DNA of 64,000 nucleotides from positions 62,001 to 126,000 of the forward strand of contig QAKH01000079.1 of the NCBI GenBank assembly GCA_003343885.1. Reading direction: 5' to 3'. Under the pieces are notes generated by a model, which worked only from the letters and a program-made list of their open reading frames with translations, ran no database searches and was not told the DNA's origin. The first letter of the stretch is position 1. Each line of letters starts with the position of its first letter. Of the stretch, positions 35,037-43,384 are shown one piece after another. Both the position numbers and the translations under genes were made by a program. This DNA comes from Clostridiales bacterium. GTDB lineage: Bacteria > Bacillota > Clostridia > Oscillospirales > CAG-382.

Positions 35037-35566
35037 GACCCATTATCATTGCCATCGTGGGTGCTTCGGGTTCCGGCAAGACCACGCTATCGAAGTACCT
35101 GCAACGTAAATACGGCATTCCCGCCATCGTATCGACCACCACACGCCCGCGCCGCGAGGGTGAGGTCGAAGGCGAGGATTATTTCTTCGTGCGCAGCACC
35201 CGGGGCATCGGCCGGGAAGCGATGCTGACCTATACCCGGTTCGGGAAGCACGAATACTTTTCTCTGCGCAGACAGCTCCCTGAGTCCGGGTACTGCACTT
35301 ACGTCGTGGACGAGAACGGCATCCGCGCCCTCAAACAGACGGCCGGAACGGAGTACGACGTCTTTACGGTCTACATTTCCTGCCGTACGGAAAATCTACC
35401 ATTCCGAGGCGTCGATGCCGAGCGTATCGAGCGCGACAGCCACCGCCGTCAGGTCGATTACTCCCTGATCGACGTGGTGCTGGGGAATAACGGCACCGAG
35501 GCGGAATTCCGCGAAGGGGCCGACAAACTGATGCAAATTATCGGACAATGGCAGCACCTGCGGTAG
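35033..35566 (+). CDS. Guanylate-kinase-like P-loop kinase
   Basis: 177 residues from a GTG that overlaps the polymerase TGA. The P-loop is GASGSGKTT at residues 9-17 and the GMP-binding signature is VSTTTRPRREGEVEGEDYFF near residue 35; both fit guanylate kinases. The lid is short and irregular, so nucleotide specificity is not certain. A role in dGTP supply for phage replication is likely. The end overlaps the exonuclease gene by 19 bases. Confidence 0.75.
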   Translation: MRPIIIAIVGASGSGKTTLSKYLQRKYGIPAIVSTTTRPRREGEVEGEDYFFVRSTRGIGREAMLTYTRFGKHEYFSLRRQLPESGYCTYVVDENGIRALKQTAGTEYDVFTVYISCRTENLPFRGVDAERIERDSHRRQVDYSLIDVVLGNNGTEAEFREGADKLMQIIGQWQHLR

Positions 35567-36312
35567 AGAATAGGATATACACGGCTATCGGTCTCGACTT
35601 CGAGACCGGAGGGCTTGATCCCGTGCGTTGCGCCTGTACGCAGATCGCCCTCGAAGCCATCCGGCTCGATACGCTGGAGGTGTTCGACCGTTATGCGGCT
35701 TATATCGCCCAGTACTGCAAGCAGGAGCTGGGTGCGGCCCGCCGCAAGGTGCTCCGCTCGAAGCACGAGCTGGCGCAGCCCACCGAGCGGATGGACTACG
35801 AGCCGCGAGCGCTTGAATATTCGGGCATCACGATGGAGCGTCTCGAAGCGCAGGGCGTCGATCTGAAAGAGGTCGCCGGGGCCGTGCTCCGCTTCGCCGA
35901 ACGGGCGACGCTCAGCAAGGGCACACAGTGCAAGCCGGTACTCATCGGCCAGAATATCACCTTCGACATCGGCTTTCTTACGCAGCTGATGAGCTATGCC
36001 GGCCTTACGAAGGAGTACGAGAAAACGTTTGCCGGAAAAACGGACTTCTATGGCAACTTCCAGCCTCTCTATCTGGATACGATCCTGCTGGCACGGCTGG
36101 CATTGGCCGCCGATACCGGAGTTACGTCCTACAAGCTGGAGCTGGTGGCCGAGCGGCTCGGTATCGAGCTCGACGACGCCCATGATGCCGGAGCCGACGT
36201 CGCGGCGACGCTTGAGATCGTCCGAGTCTGCGCGGCCCGTATGCGTAACAGTGAGGGCGCCGTGACAGAAACCGCCCCCAAGGAGAAGACCAGAAATCAC
36301 TTTCTGATATGA
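35548..36312 (+). CDS. DnaQ-like 3'-5' exonuclease (proofreading)
   Basis: 254 residues. The DEDDh motifs are visible: IGLDFETGGLDP (D and E) near residue 12, GQNITFDIGFLTQL (D) near 135, and DDAHDAGADVAATLEI (H and D) near 213. LLARLAL and SYKLELVAERLGI fit the helices of the family. It should proofread for the split polymerase, whose PHP domain looks inactive. It shares a four-base overlap with the next small gene. Confidence 0.85.
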   Translation: MAAPAVENRIYTAIGLDFETGGLDPVRCACTQIALEAIRLDTLEVFDRYAAYIAQYCKQELGAARRKVLRSKHELAQPTERMDYEPRALEYSGITMERLEAQGVDLKEVAGAVLRFAERATLSKGTQCKPVLIGQNITFDIGFLTQLMSYAGLTKEYEKTFAGKTDFYGNFQPLYLDTILLARLALAADTGVTSYKLELVAERLGIELDDAHDAGADVAATLEIVRVCAARMRNSEGAVTETAPKEKTRNHFLI

Positions 36313-36620
36313 CGAAGGAACAGAACGACAATGTAGTGCTCGGCCGCAATGAGCGGGGCGAGGAGACAATCACCTTCCGCGTGGAGGATCTCACGACTTA
36401 TGGCGTGCTGGGGGCCGACGGCACCGAGTTCATGGCCGCGATCTCGGGCTACGGCCTCGATATCGCCTTCAACCTGAAACTCATCAACTCGCTGGCGGAT
36501 GCCGAGGCGATGGCAGACGCCATGGCCGACGTCTTCTACGAAGCGCTCATGGCACAGCTTATAGACCGGAAACGGATACAGGTCAAACCTGCCGGGGCAC
36601 AGGATCCTATTCTTGGATAG
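36309..36620 (+). CDS. Small phage protein, unknown function
   Basis: 103 residues, acidic, with a predicted beta part (ETITFRVEDLTTYGVLGADG) and two helices (GLDIAFNLKLINSLADAEAM). It overlaps the exonuclease gene as ATGA and lies 13 bases before the terminase-like gene. No family recognised. Confidence 0.65.
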   Translation: MTKEQNDNVVLGRNERGEETITFRVEDLTTYGVLGADGTEFMAAISGYGLDIAFNLKLINSLADAEAMADAMADVFYEALMAQLIDRKRIQVKPAGAQDPILG

Positions 36621-36633
36621 AAGGCAAGATACA

Positions 36634-37176
36634 ATGAAACAGGACGAAATACAGGTTGTCGAAGCTGAAGCGGTGCATCTCGCGGCACTGGACGGGCCGC
36701 CGCAGCTTACCGAGGCGCAGGAGCGTTTCTGTCAATTCTACGTTTGCGGCGGCATGCAGTACGCCGGGCAGGCGGACAGGTGTTACCGCGAGGTGTTCGA
36801 CATAAAGCATGGCGATACGGAGGCTGCGGCACGCCGCCTCGTGCATAACCCCGCCGTCATGGCACGCATCCGCGAACTCGGCACGGAGATGATCTCCGAA
36901 ACGGAAAGCATCGCCGTCAAGATGCAGATAAGTCGCACGCTCCGCAACATACTGGAAGAGACGGCGACGGGCATCTACCGCGACCGCTTCGGCAACCCCC
37001 TCTCCCCAGCGCCCCTACGGGCCGTGGCCGTGAATGCCGCCAAGGCCCTTATGGAGATGTATCCCGTCAAGAACGGCGGCGAGGCGAAGTTCAAGATCGA
37101 AGGTAGCGACAACAACATCGTCTTCAATGTCATCGTGCCACGCATGGAAAACACCCCCACCCATGACGAGGGATAA
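36634..37176 (+). CDS. Terminase-small-subunit-like protein
   Basis: 180 residues from ATG 36634. Residues 25-65 (LTEAQERFCQFYVCGGMQYA, DRCYREVF) match the N-terminal helix-turn-helix of small terminases, where LT-x-x-QE-x-F-x-x-Y-x-x-G and a following AYREVF-like helix are typical. The remainder is helical (MQISRTLRNILEETATGIYR) and ends in beta strands, as in oligomerising subunits. The large subunit is not in the window, so DNA packaging is inferred. A terminal overlap leads into the membrane-protein genes. Confidence 0.6.
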   Translation: MKQDEIQVVEAEAVHLAALDGPPQLTEAQERFCQFYVCGGMQYAGQADRCYREVFDIKHGDTEAAARRLVHNPAVMARIRELGTEMISETESIAVKMQISRTLRNILEETATGIYRDRFGNPLSPAPLRAVAVNAAKALMEMYPVKNGGEAKFKIEGSDNNIVFNVIVPRMENTPTHDEG

Positions 37177-37345
37177 GGGCGGAAGGAGACGCAGATGCTC
37201 CCGCCGCGACGTCGAGAGGATCGTGTACCTGGTACTGATCGTCCTTGCGGCGCTATACGGACTCGTAAACAGCGAGGCCGCCGTGAGCCTGCTGGGGGCC
37301 ATTAAAGACGCCTTTTCACTATTGATAAATACCGCGACACCATGA
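37163..37345 (+). CDS. Small membrane protein, holin-like
   Basis: 60 residues with a very basic N-terminus (RDKGGRRRRCSRRDVER) and one membrane segment (IVYLVLIVLAALYGLVNS). The size, single segment and place next to a second membrane gene and a spanin-like gene suggest a holin or anti-holin. It overlaps both neighbours. No endolysin gene lies in the window. Confidence 0.5.
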   Translation: MTRDKGGRRRRCSRRDVERIVYLVLIVLAALYGLVNSEAAVSLLGAIKDAFSLLINTATP

Positions 37346-37644
37346 GCGCTACAACCGAAAAATTCAGAAAATTCGTGGAGGACAACTTCAAAATCATCGT
37401 TACCGTGCTGGCTTTTTTCGTAACGATGTACGTGCAGCACACCAACAACACGGCCCGCATCGCCGAACTGCAGGGCAAGTGTGTCGATCTGGAGACCAAA
37501 ATCGCCGATCAGTACGACCGTATCAACGCCATCAAGCTCGACAAGGCCGTATTCGAGGCTACTATGACACAGTTTACCTCCATACAGTACGACCTGCGCG
37601 AGATGCGGGCCGACATCAAGGAACTGCTTAAAAACAAACAGTAA
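37342..37644 (+). CDS. Small membrane protein with coiled coil, holin-like
   Basis: 100 residues with one membrane segment (IIVTVLAFFVTMYVQHT) followed by a 65-residue heptad region (ARIAELQGKCVDLETKIADQ, DLREMRADIKELLKN). The layout is common in phage holin-like or superinfection proteins. It starts four bases inside the previous gene. Confidence 0.5.
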   Translation: MSATTEKFRKFVEDNFKIIVTVLAFFVTMYVQHTNNTARIAELQGKCVDLETKIADQYDRINAIKLDKAVFEATMTQFTSIQYDLREMRADIKELLKNKQ

Positions 37645-37645
37645 A

Positions 37646-37864
37646 ATGAAAAACGTTACGGACAGAGTGAGGGTCGTCCCCTCCGTAGAATTGAGCGACA
37701 TGCGGCTTTCGGGCCTGGCAGGGCGTTGCGGCACGGTGACCGAGCAGGTGCTGGCCGTTCCCGGCCGGCTGATCGGCTGTATGGTGCTGCTCGACAAGCC
37801 TTTCCAGAATGAGCACCTGTGGTTCATACCCCAAGACGCCCTCGAAGATGAAGCGGACCGTTAA
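37646..37864 (+). CDS. Small phage protein, unknown function
   Basis: 72 residues, one base after the previous stop. The sequence is a short beta-type protein (VVPSVELSDMRLSGLAGRCG, LIGCMVLLDKPFQNEHLWFI) without membrane segment. Conserved place in the lysis-type block but no family recognised. Its end overlaps the next gene by 17 bases. Confidence 0.55.
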   Translation: MKNVTDRVRVVPSVELSDMRLSGLAGRCGTVTEQVLAVPGRLIGCMVLLDKPFQNEHLWFIPQDALEDEADR

Positions 37865-38444
37865 TCGCATGCTGCTCGTCGCAGTGGGGCTCCTCCTGCT
37901 CGCCACGGGCGTCCTGTGGCAGCGCAACGCTTACCTCAAGGAGGAACGGAACCGCTATCGGAGCAATACCGAAGCACTGCTCTCGGACATGAAGCGCATA
38001 CGCATCGACTCGACAACGCTCGCCGTGGATGCGAACACACTGCGGCTGCGGATCGACGAGTATAAGCGCCTGCGGGCTGAGGATGCCGAGAAAATCCGAA
38101 GACTCGGCGTGAAAGTCAAAAACCTCGAAGCTGCGGCGCGCCACGAAATCGAGATTACCGGGCCGATAGATGCAGTGGTACGCGATACGGTGGTCATACG
38201 GGATACCGTACCGATATTACGTCAGAAAGTGGAGATGATAACGCCTCATATCCAACTGGCGGGGCTTATCGAGAACGGACGTCTGAAAGGTGAAATCCGT
38301 GTGCCTGTAACGCTGCGGCAGGCCGTGTGGGTCGAATATAAGGGCTGGTGGTTCTGGCGTAGAGTGAAAGCCATACACCAGACCATAGCCGGGGATAACC
38401 CATATGTCGATATCCGATACTCGGAATATATCCGAATCGAGTGA
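37848..38444 (+). CDS. Spanin-like (Rz/DUF6549-type) inner-membrane protein
   Basis: 198 residues from ATG 37848. One N-terminal membrane anchor (MLLVAVGLLLLATGVLW) is followed by a periplasmic coiled coil (YLKEERNRYRSNTEALLSDM, LRLRIDEYKRLRAEDAEKIR) and a C-terminal beta region (WVEYKGWWFWRRVKAIHQTI). This layout fits i-spanins, which help disrupt the outer membrane at lysis, and from memory DUF6549-type proteins of Bacteroidales phages. An outer-membrane partner was not identified. Confidence 0.55.
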   Translation: MKRTVNRMLLVAVGLLLLATGVLWQRNAYLKEERNRYRSNTEALLSDMKRIRIDSTTLAVDANTLRLRIDEYKRLRAEDAEKIRRLGVKVKNLEAAARHEIEITGPIDAVVRDTVVIRDTVPILRQKVEMITPHIQLAGLIENGRLKGEIRVPVTLRQAVWVEYKGWWFWRRVKAIHQTIAGDNPYVDIRYSEYIRIE

Positions 38445-38462
38445 TTTTCCAAAATTCTTTAC

Positions 38463-38470
38463 TACCTTTG
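38463..38470 (+). promoter_or_regulatory. -7 box before the long hairpin and repressor-like gene
   Basis: TACCTTTG matches TAnnTTTG exactly, just after the spanin-like gene. No clear TTTG lies 19-20 bases upstream. If used, it gives a 245-nt leader that contains the long hairpin at 38542-38669. Confidence 0.4.
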
Positions 38471-38541
38471 TTTCACTAAATAATTATACAAGAACCGGAA
38501 AGACGAAAGAATTGACATAAGATAGCTTTTAGCTGTTTATT

Positions 38542-38669
38542 CCAGATCTGAAAATCGCCAACTTCAACTTACGGGAATAGACAAGCGGGGCTCGTGTATT
38601 GCACTATTATCGTGCGGCACGAGCTTGACTTGTTCCATAAGTGGGTGTTTGGCGATACCTCGGATCTGG
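38542..38669 (+). ncRNA. 128-nt nearly continuous hairpin, function unknown
   Basis: Outer arms CCAGATC (38542-38548) and GATCTGG (38663-38669); next ATCGCCAA with TTGGCGAT; then ACTTA with TAAGT, GGAA with TTCC, CAAG with CTTG, GCTCGTG (38590-38596) with CACGAGC (38618-38624), and GCAC with GTGC around a TATTATC loop. Only small internal loops interrupt it. It lies in the 277-base gap before the repressor-like gene. It could be a leader RNA, a small RNA or a hairpin element; no known family fits. Confidence 0.6.
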
Positions 38670-38721
38670 ACAATGTCGGGTTCGTGCTTTCTTATTTTTT
38701 TAATTCGTTGTTCTATAACGT

Positions 38722-39360
38722 ATGCCGGCAAAATCCAATAGCACTCCCGCGGAGCGATTGAAAATAGTCATAGAAAATGCAGGGATGAGTACATACGCAC
38801 TATCTCGTCATATAGGGTTTCAGCGTCCGGAAAATCTCTATCAGATCTTGCGCGGAAAATGCGGGATCAGCAAGAATATGGCAAATATCATTCATCAGAA
38901 ATTTCCGCGATATTCTATCGACTGGCTTATTTACGGCGACAACGATTCTCAAGAAACTCTTCACGATAACATTGTCCGTATTCCGCTTTATAACAATTAT
39001 GAAACGATGTTATTCCCGCCGGTTCTTCCAGCGGACGAAATACTTATATTTTCTTCGACTCTTGCCGCAAATGCGCAGATAGCCATCACATATGCCGATG
39101 AGCGGTTCAACCCGGATTCTCGCAAATCTGTATTATTATTACGAAAGAAGGCTGTGGCAGAGGAAATTTGTTATGGGAATATGTACTTCATCGTTGCCGA
39201 TCATCTGCGCCTTGTGCGTCGTGTATACAAATCTCCCGGGAATTCGAAGCGACTCCGATTAGCCGTCTCGCCAGAAACCGCCGCCGATGATACAACGATC
39301 GAGCGAATACAAATTCGTTCGATGTGGATTGTTTGCACGGTTATCAGTCGTATGATCTGA
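38722..39360 (+). CDS. Phage repressor-like HTH protein
   Basis: 212 residues. An N-terminal helix-turn-helix of XRE type is visible at residues 10-65 (ERLKIVIENAGMSTYALSRH, QILRGKCGISKNMANIIHQK). A beta-rich C-terminal domain (IPLYNNYETMLFPP, YFIVADHLRLVRRVYKS) has the LexA/CI-like order, but I cannot find the Ser-Lys pair of a self-cleaving repressor with confidence. It is the last phage-like gene, which fits a lysogeny regulator. The following 158 bases hold no gene. Confidence 0.7.
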   Translation: MPAKSNSTPAERLKIVIENAGMSTYALSRHIGFQRPENLYQILRGKCGISKNMANIIHQKFPRYSIDWLIYGDNDSQETLHDNIVRIPLYNNYETMLFPPVLPADEILIFSSTLAANAQIAITYADERFNPDSRKSVLLLRKKAVAEEICYGNMYFIVADHLRLVRRVYKSPGNSKRLRLAVSPETAADDTTIERIQIRSMWIVCTVISRMI

Positions 39361-39518
39361 AAGCCGAATGCTTCCCTCCTGCTACATCACGGGTAAAATT
39401 TCAATGGCATATGAAGAAAAAATCCACGGGAAGCATCTGATACTAAAATATTGAAGCATATTCGATCCGTTGAAAAACGGAACACGCGAGGCCACTTCTC
39501 CGGCATGCCATAGAAAAT

Positions 39519-40229
39519 TCAATCGAATTCGTTGACGCCGACCCCCAAGTATTGGCAAGCCTTTTTCTTGCTGATTCCATCTTTGATCATACGTTCGTAA
39601 CTCTCCCGCTTTTGGTTGTGCCCCTCGATTCGGTCGAACAACATCCCGACCAATATATCCACTGCTTCCGAAAAGGCCGCTTCACCTTCGGGGGTGTTAA
39701 AATCGATCTTACAAAAAGGGGCTCGCTCCCTGTGCAAGATCAAATAATAGACACCCGAAATCAGCAGGGCAATAACGCCGCGGATATTGATATGGGCAGA
39801 CTTGAACAGGACATCGTAATATTCGACCAGATTCAGGTTCATCAGATCTCTTATCTGAGCCGTTCTTCTGGTCGTATCATTATCCGTAGACATTTCCCAG
39901 AGCAATAACTTCTGCATGACGGCATTATTGCATAACTCTTTGTACAGTGTCTTCAGTGTTTTCGCAAAAAACGACTTGGGGCCCAAATCGCTTAGCTCCG
40001 ACATCTTGATCGTGTCGTTGATCCAGAAGTCGTATCTTTGGGCTAACTTGTCATAAAGATTGTCGATAGAGCCATAGCGTCTATAAAAGACGGGAGGCTC
40101 CAAACTGGCATTGGCCATCAGTTCCGTTACAAGCACTTTGTCGAATCCGTTTCGGATGACCAATTTCTCGAGCTCGGTCATGACGGCATTGTCTATTTCA
40201 GCATTCGTGCGTCTCACCCTCCCTGCCAT
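39519..40229 (-). CDS. TetR-family transcriptional regulator
   Basis: 236 residues. The N-terminal helix-turn-helix (NAEIDNAVMTELEKLVIRNG, KVLVTELMANASLEPPVFYR, YGSIDNLYDKLA) is of TetR type, with helix 3 at about residues 45-52. The C-terminal ligand domain is helical (ALLISGVYYLILHRERAPFC) and the extra end (ERMIKDGISKKKACQYLGVG) looks like a second short helix-turn-helix. It lies on the same strand as the synthase gene but is separated from it by a terminator. Its target is unknown. Confidence 0.85.
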   Translation of the reverse strand: MAGRVRRTNAEIDNAVMTELEKLVIRNGFDKVLVTELMANASLEPPVFYRRYGSIDNLYDKLAQRYDFWINDTIKMSELSDLGPKSFFAKTLKTLYKELCNNAVMQKLLLWEMSTDNDTTRRTAQIRDLMNLNLVEYYDVLFKSAHINIRGVIALLISGVYYLILHRERAPFCKIDFNTPEGEAAFSEAVDILVGMLFDRIEGHNQKRESYERMIKDGISKKKACQYLGVGVNEFD

Positions 40230-40401
40230 TTTGTATAATCCGATTTATAGTTATAATGAATGTATGTATAATTCCGCCTCAAAAATAGTGAAAAATGGAT
40301 GGCATGGCAAGAATTTATTTCTGTTTGCGGTTAATTGCAATCAAGACCGCATCGAACATTCTTGCTCTTCCTACAGTTTAGATCAATGATAAGGATGTAA
40401 C

Positions 40402-40439
40402 AAAAGAGAGACGGGAATTCAGTTCTCGTTCTCTCTTTT
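40402..40439 (-). terminator. Strong intrinsic terminator behind the synthase gene
   Basis: AAAAGAGAGA at 40402-40411 pairs with TCTCTCTTTT at 40430-40439, and the inner CG-GAA/TTC-CG arms add further pairs. With T-rich arms on both sides it can work in both directions. It lies 45 bases after the stop of the minus-strand synthase gene and isolates it from the TetR gene. Confidence 0.75.
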
Positions 40440-40483
40440 ATTCGTCGTTATATCATGGCTGCTTCGATGGTGGGTAGTCGAGT

Positions 40484-41746
40484 TTAGATAATCCCGTATT
40501 TTTTACCTGTTTCGTAAAAGACATCGAGCAAGCGATCGCAATCTTCTTGAGTGTGGCATGACATCACGCCGATTCGGATACGACACATCTTGGGAGGAAC
40601 GACCGGCGGGAAGATCGCATTTACAAATATTCCCCGGTCGTAAATATCTTTTATCAGATCAGTCAGCACATACTCATCGCCTATGATTACGGGAATGATG
40701 GGTGTAACAGAATGTAATGTATTGAATCCCATCTCATTCAATCGTGAACGTACATAATTATGATTCCGGTCGAGCGCTTCTCTTTGTTCCGGATGTCTCT
40801 TGAAATCCTGCAACACTTCGTATGCGGCAGCGCATACACTTTGAGGAAGGGCCGTCGAGTACATGTTGCTCCGTGCATAAACTCTCAGGTAATCGATGAT
40901 TTTCTGACTTGCCGTGATGAATCCGCCGACTGTCCCGATCGCCTTGCTCAAGGTGCCGGTCACGATGATGTTATCACGCTCTGTGATACCGAAATGACTC
41001 AAGGTGCCAGCGCCCCCGTCCCCGATAATACCTGTCGCATGTGCATCGTCGATCAATAAGAGCGCATTGTATTTCTTTGCAAGGCGCAGCAATTCCGGCA
41101 GATTCGCAAGGTCTCCGTCCATGCTGAATACGCCATCGGTAACAATCATGATTCCGTATGGATATTGTTCCGCATTCTGCGAAAGAATCTTTTCCAGAGA
41201 GCGCATGTCGCTATGAAGGTAGCGTGTCATTTTCGCTCCCGACATCAATGCTCCGTCGATGAGGCTCGCGTGGTTCAGCTTATCGAATACCAATAAATTA
41301 TTCGAACCGACCAAACCTACCAAGGCTCCAATATTGGCCGTGAAGCCGGAGGAAAACAAGATCGTATCGTCAAATCCGAGCAATTGCGAAATTTCTTTCT
41401 CCAATTTATTCTGATAATCCGATGTTCCGCTCAACAAAGGTACTCCGCCCGTACCTATGCCGCATTGCTGGATTACTTCGGCAGCTTTCTTGACCGCCGC
41501 CGGGCAAATCGTTGCATTCAGATAGCTGTTAGAGCCGAACATCAGCATCTTGTTTACCTGACCGGTATGCCTGTCCAAAATTTCGACTTCTCGATCACAT
41601 GCGGAAATCATGGGGGATCGGGCATATATATTCAGCCCCATTCTTTCATGCTCTTTGAAATGCGATTGAAAATTTTCAATCTTCGCCATAATGTTGCCGC
41701 CCGGGCTCGTTTTACACGCTGCGTAGTCGATTTTGAAGCTCTTCAT
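40484..41746 (-). CDS. Alpha-oxoamine synthase (PLP-dependent acyltransferase)
   Basis: 420 residues. Family marks: GIGTGGVPLLSGTSDYQNKL, SSGFTANIGALVGLVG, DKLNHASLIDGALMSGAKMT, the PLP-binding DDAHATGIIGDGGAG, and the Schiff-base lysine in VTGTLSKAIGTVGGF near residue 265. Members join an amino acid to an acyl thioester with loss of CO2: BioF, KBL, serine palmitoyltransferase or cysteate acyltransferase. In Bacteroidales a sphingolipid or sulfonolipid role is most likely, but substrate cannot be read from the sequence. An internal ATG 19 codons in (MAKIENF) is an alternative start. It diverges from the RiPP operon. Confidence 0.8.
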   Translation of the reverse strand: MKSFKIDYAACKTSPGGNIMAKIENFQSHFKEHERMGLNIYARSPMISACDREVEILDRHTGQVNKMLMFGSNSYLNATICPAAVKKAAEVIQQCGIGTGGVPLLSGTSDYQNKLEKEISQLLGFDDTILFSSGFTANIGALVGLVGSNNLLVFDKLNHASLIDGALMSGAKMTRYLHSDMRSLEKILSQNAEQYPYGIMIVTDGVFSMDGDLANLPELLRLAKKYNALLLIDDAHATGIIGDGGAGTLSHFGITERDNIIVTGTLSKAIGTVGGFITASQKIIDYLRVYARSNMYSTALPQSVCAAAYEVLQDFKRHPEQREALDRNHNYVRSRLNEMGFNTLHSVTPIIPVIIGDEYVLTDLIKDIYDRGIFVNAIFPPVVPPKMCRIRIGVMSCHTQEDCDRLLDVFYETGKKYGII

Positions 41747-41815
41747 ATGAATATTGATGATGGATTAAACCCCTATATTGATATTCGTATTATGCATAAC
41801 GTTGTTTTGTATATA

Positions 41816-41823
41816 CAAATATA
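41816..41823 (-). promoter_or_regulatory. -7 box for the synthase gene
   Basis: On the minus strand TATATTTG, an exact TAnnTTTG match, about 70 bases upstream of the ATG. The region at 19-20 bases further upstream is AT-rich without a clean TTTG. A palindromic TTTGTATATACAAA overlaps it and could be an operator. Confidence 0.4.
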
Positions 41824-41957
41824 TAATATTTATTTTAACACATATCCAATAAGTCTATATTTTTTTTGCTTGGCAATTCAAATTCGCTGGTAAGCGGCAA
41901 AATACGAGCGAAATCATATTCCGGAAATATTTTCACTCATTTTTTTAGATAAATAAA

Positions 41958-41988
41958 TTGAATCTAAAATGTTTTTTGTATATATTTG
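41958..41988 (+). promoter_or_regulatory. Promoter of the RiPP operon
   Basis: TTGA at 41958-41961, 19 bases, TATATTTG at 41981-41988: one mismatch in the first box, exact second box, ideal spacing. The predicted start is near 41995, about 55 bases before the radical SAM gene. No similarly good match was found before the individual precursor genes. Confidence 0.65.
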
Positions 41989-42049
41989 TTGTGGGCTAAT
42001 GGCTATCTATACGATTCAGATCCTCTGAAGGGTTGCGAAAGTATCGGAT

Positions 42050-43372
42050 ATGAGTTCGGATACGGTGTACAGTACCGGGTGGAATTTATTAAATGTGAGC
42101 ACGAGTATGGATAATCGGCGAATTTTGAATGATCGACGTATTACACGTGATGAAGTTCTATCTTCATTGGTCAATTTGCGTCAATTAACCTTTGAGGTTA
42201 CCGATGCATGTAACCTGCAATGCAAGTATTGCGGGTACGGCGACTTATATTTCGGGTACGACAAACGCGAAACGAAATTTCTGGCATTCGAACAAGGCAG
42301 GATCCTTCTCGATTATCTCGTGTCTTTGTGGCGCACATGTCCAGCACATTCTGCCGCACCGCGAACTTATCTCAGTTTTTATGGCGGAGAACCGTTGATG
42401 AACATGGATTTCATCACGCGCATGGTCGATTATGTCGAAAAACTCGATGTGCATAGAAATTTCAATTTTTCGATGACGACCAACGCCATGTTGCTCGATC
42501 GCTATACGGACTATCTTGTCGAGAAGCGTTTTCACTTGTTGATCAGTCTCGATGGCGATAAATATGGACAAAGTTACAGGGTAACTCATGACGGGAAGAA
42601 TTCGTTCGATCGGGTCTATAAAAACGTAAAGGACCTACAGGCGAAATATCCGGACTATTTTACCCGATATGTAGAATTCAATGCCGTGCTTCATAACCGC
42701 AACAGCGTTGCCCGAACACATGATTTCATCATGCGCGAATTCGGGAAGAAACCGACCATATCGGAACTGAACAATTCGGGGATTCGTCCTGATAAGGTGG
42801 AGGAGTTCCAGCAAACCTACCGGAACATGATCGAGAGTTTGCACGAATCGGAAAACTACGAAAAACTTGCTGAAGAGATGTTTGTGGCAGAACCTAATAC
42901 ACATGATTTGCTATTGTATTTGCACCAATACAGCGGGAACGTGTTCAGGGACTACAACAGCCTTTTCCTGGACGAATCCAAACTGCACTACACTCCAACG
43001 GGAACCTGTTCTCCATTCAGTAAGAAACTGTTCGTTACGGTCAATGGCAAAATTCTGCAATGCGAGCGCATAGATCATAAATTCGCTCTCGGACAGTTAT
43101 CTGCAAATGGAGTTTCCCTCGACTTGGATGCTATCGTAGCACGATTCAATGGCTATCTGGAGAAACTGCAACGTCAGTGTTCGCTCTGTTACAGGAAAAG
43201 AAGTTGTATTCAGTGTATGTACTATATTGAGGATCTGGACGCGACACAACCAATCTGCCGCGGCTATATGAACCAAGAGACATTCGAACAGTATTCGTCG
43301 TATTGTTTGGCTCATCTCGCCCGTCATCCGCATTTGTACAAGAAGTTGATGGAAGATGTTTTGATAGACTAA
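42050..43372 (+). CDS. Radical SAM/SPASM peptide maturase, GG-Bacteroidales type
   Basis: 440 residues. The radical SAM cluster motif is CNLQCKYCGYGDLY near residue 56 (Cx3Cx2C). YGGEPLMN is the SAM-binding GGE motif. The C-terminal SPASM region has many cysteines (CSPFSKKL, LQCERID, CSLCYRKRSCIQCMYY, ICRGY) for extra iron-sulfur clusters. Such enzymes install thioether or C-C links on leader-guided peptides; the precursors with CxCxC cores downstream are the likely substrates. An internal ATG at 42107 (MDNRRIL) is an alternative start. The next gene starts 12 bases after the stop. Confidence 0.85.
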   Translation: MSSDTVYSTGWNLLNVSTSMDNRRILNDRRITRDEVLSSLVNLRQLTFEVTDACNLQCKYCGYGDLYFGYDKRETKFLAFEQGRILLDYLVSLWRTCPAHSAAPRTYLSFYGGEPLMNMDFITRMVDYVEKLDVHRNFNFSMTTNAMLLDRYTDYLVEKRFHLLISLDGDKYGQSYRVTHDGKNSFDRVYKNVKDLQAKYPDYFTRYVEFNAVLHNRNSVARTHDFIMREFGKKPTISELNNSGIRPDKVEEFQQTYRNMIESLHESENYEKLAEEMFVAEPNTHDLLLYLHQYSGNVFRDYNSLFLDESKLHYTPTGTCSPFSKKLFVTVNGKILQCERIDHKFALGQLSANGVSLDLDAIVARFNGYLEKLQRQCSLCYRKRSCIQCMYYIEDLDATQPICRGYMNQETFEQYSSYCLAHLARHPHLYKKLMEDVLID

Positions 43373-43384
43373 ATTGCGAATCCC

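Larger units (their letters stand above)
1..39360. mobile_element. Prophage (right-hand part), contractile-tail type with T4-like replication genes
   Basis: Nearly all plus-strand genes here are phage functions in tight, mostly overlapping order: tail and baseplate (1-19.9 kb), SSB, gp47/46-like nuclease, sigma, helicase, primase, polymerase, exonuclease (20-36 kb), small-terminase-like, membrane lysis-type genes and a repressor-like gene (36-39.4 kb). The left boundary and head genes are outside the window. No integrase or att site was seen, so the right boundary is set after the repressor-like gene by change of gene content only. It could be a domesticated or decaying element, because a RuvC-like gene is broken. 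Confidence 0.85.

Noticed and set aside
39361..39518. Possible attR site behind the repressor-like gene
   Set aside because: The other prophage end is outside the window, so no direct repeat can be matched, and no tRNA 3' end is present.
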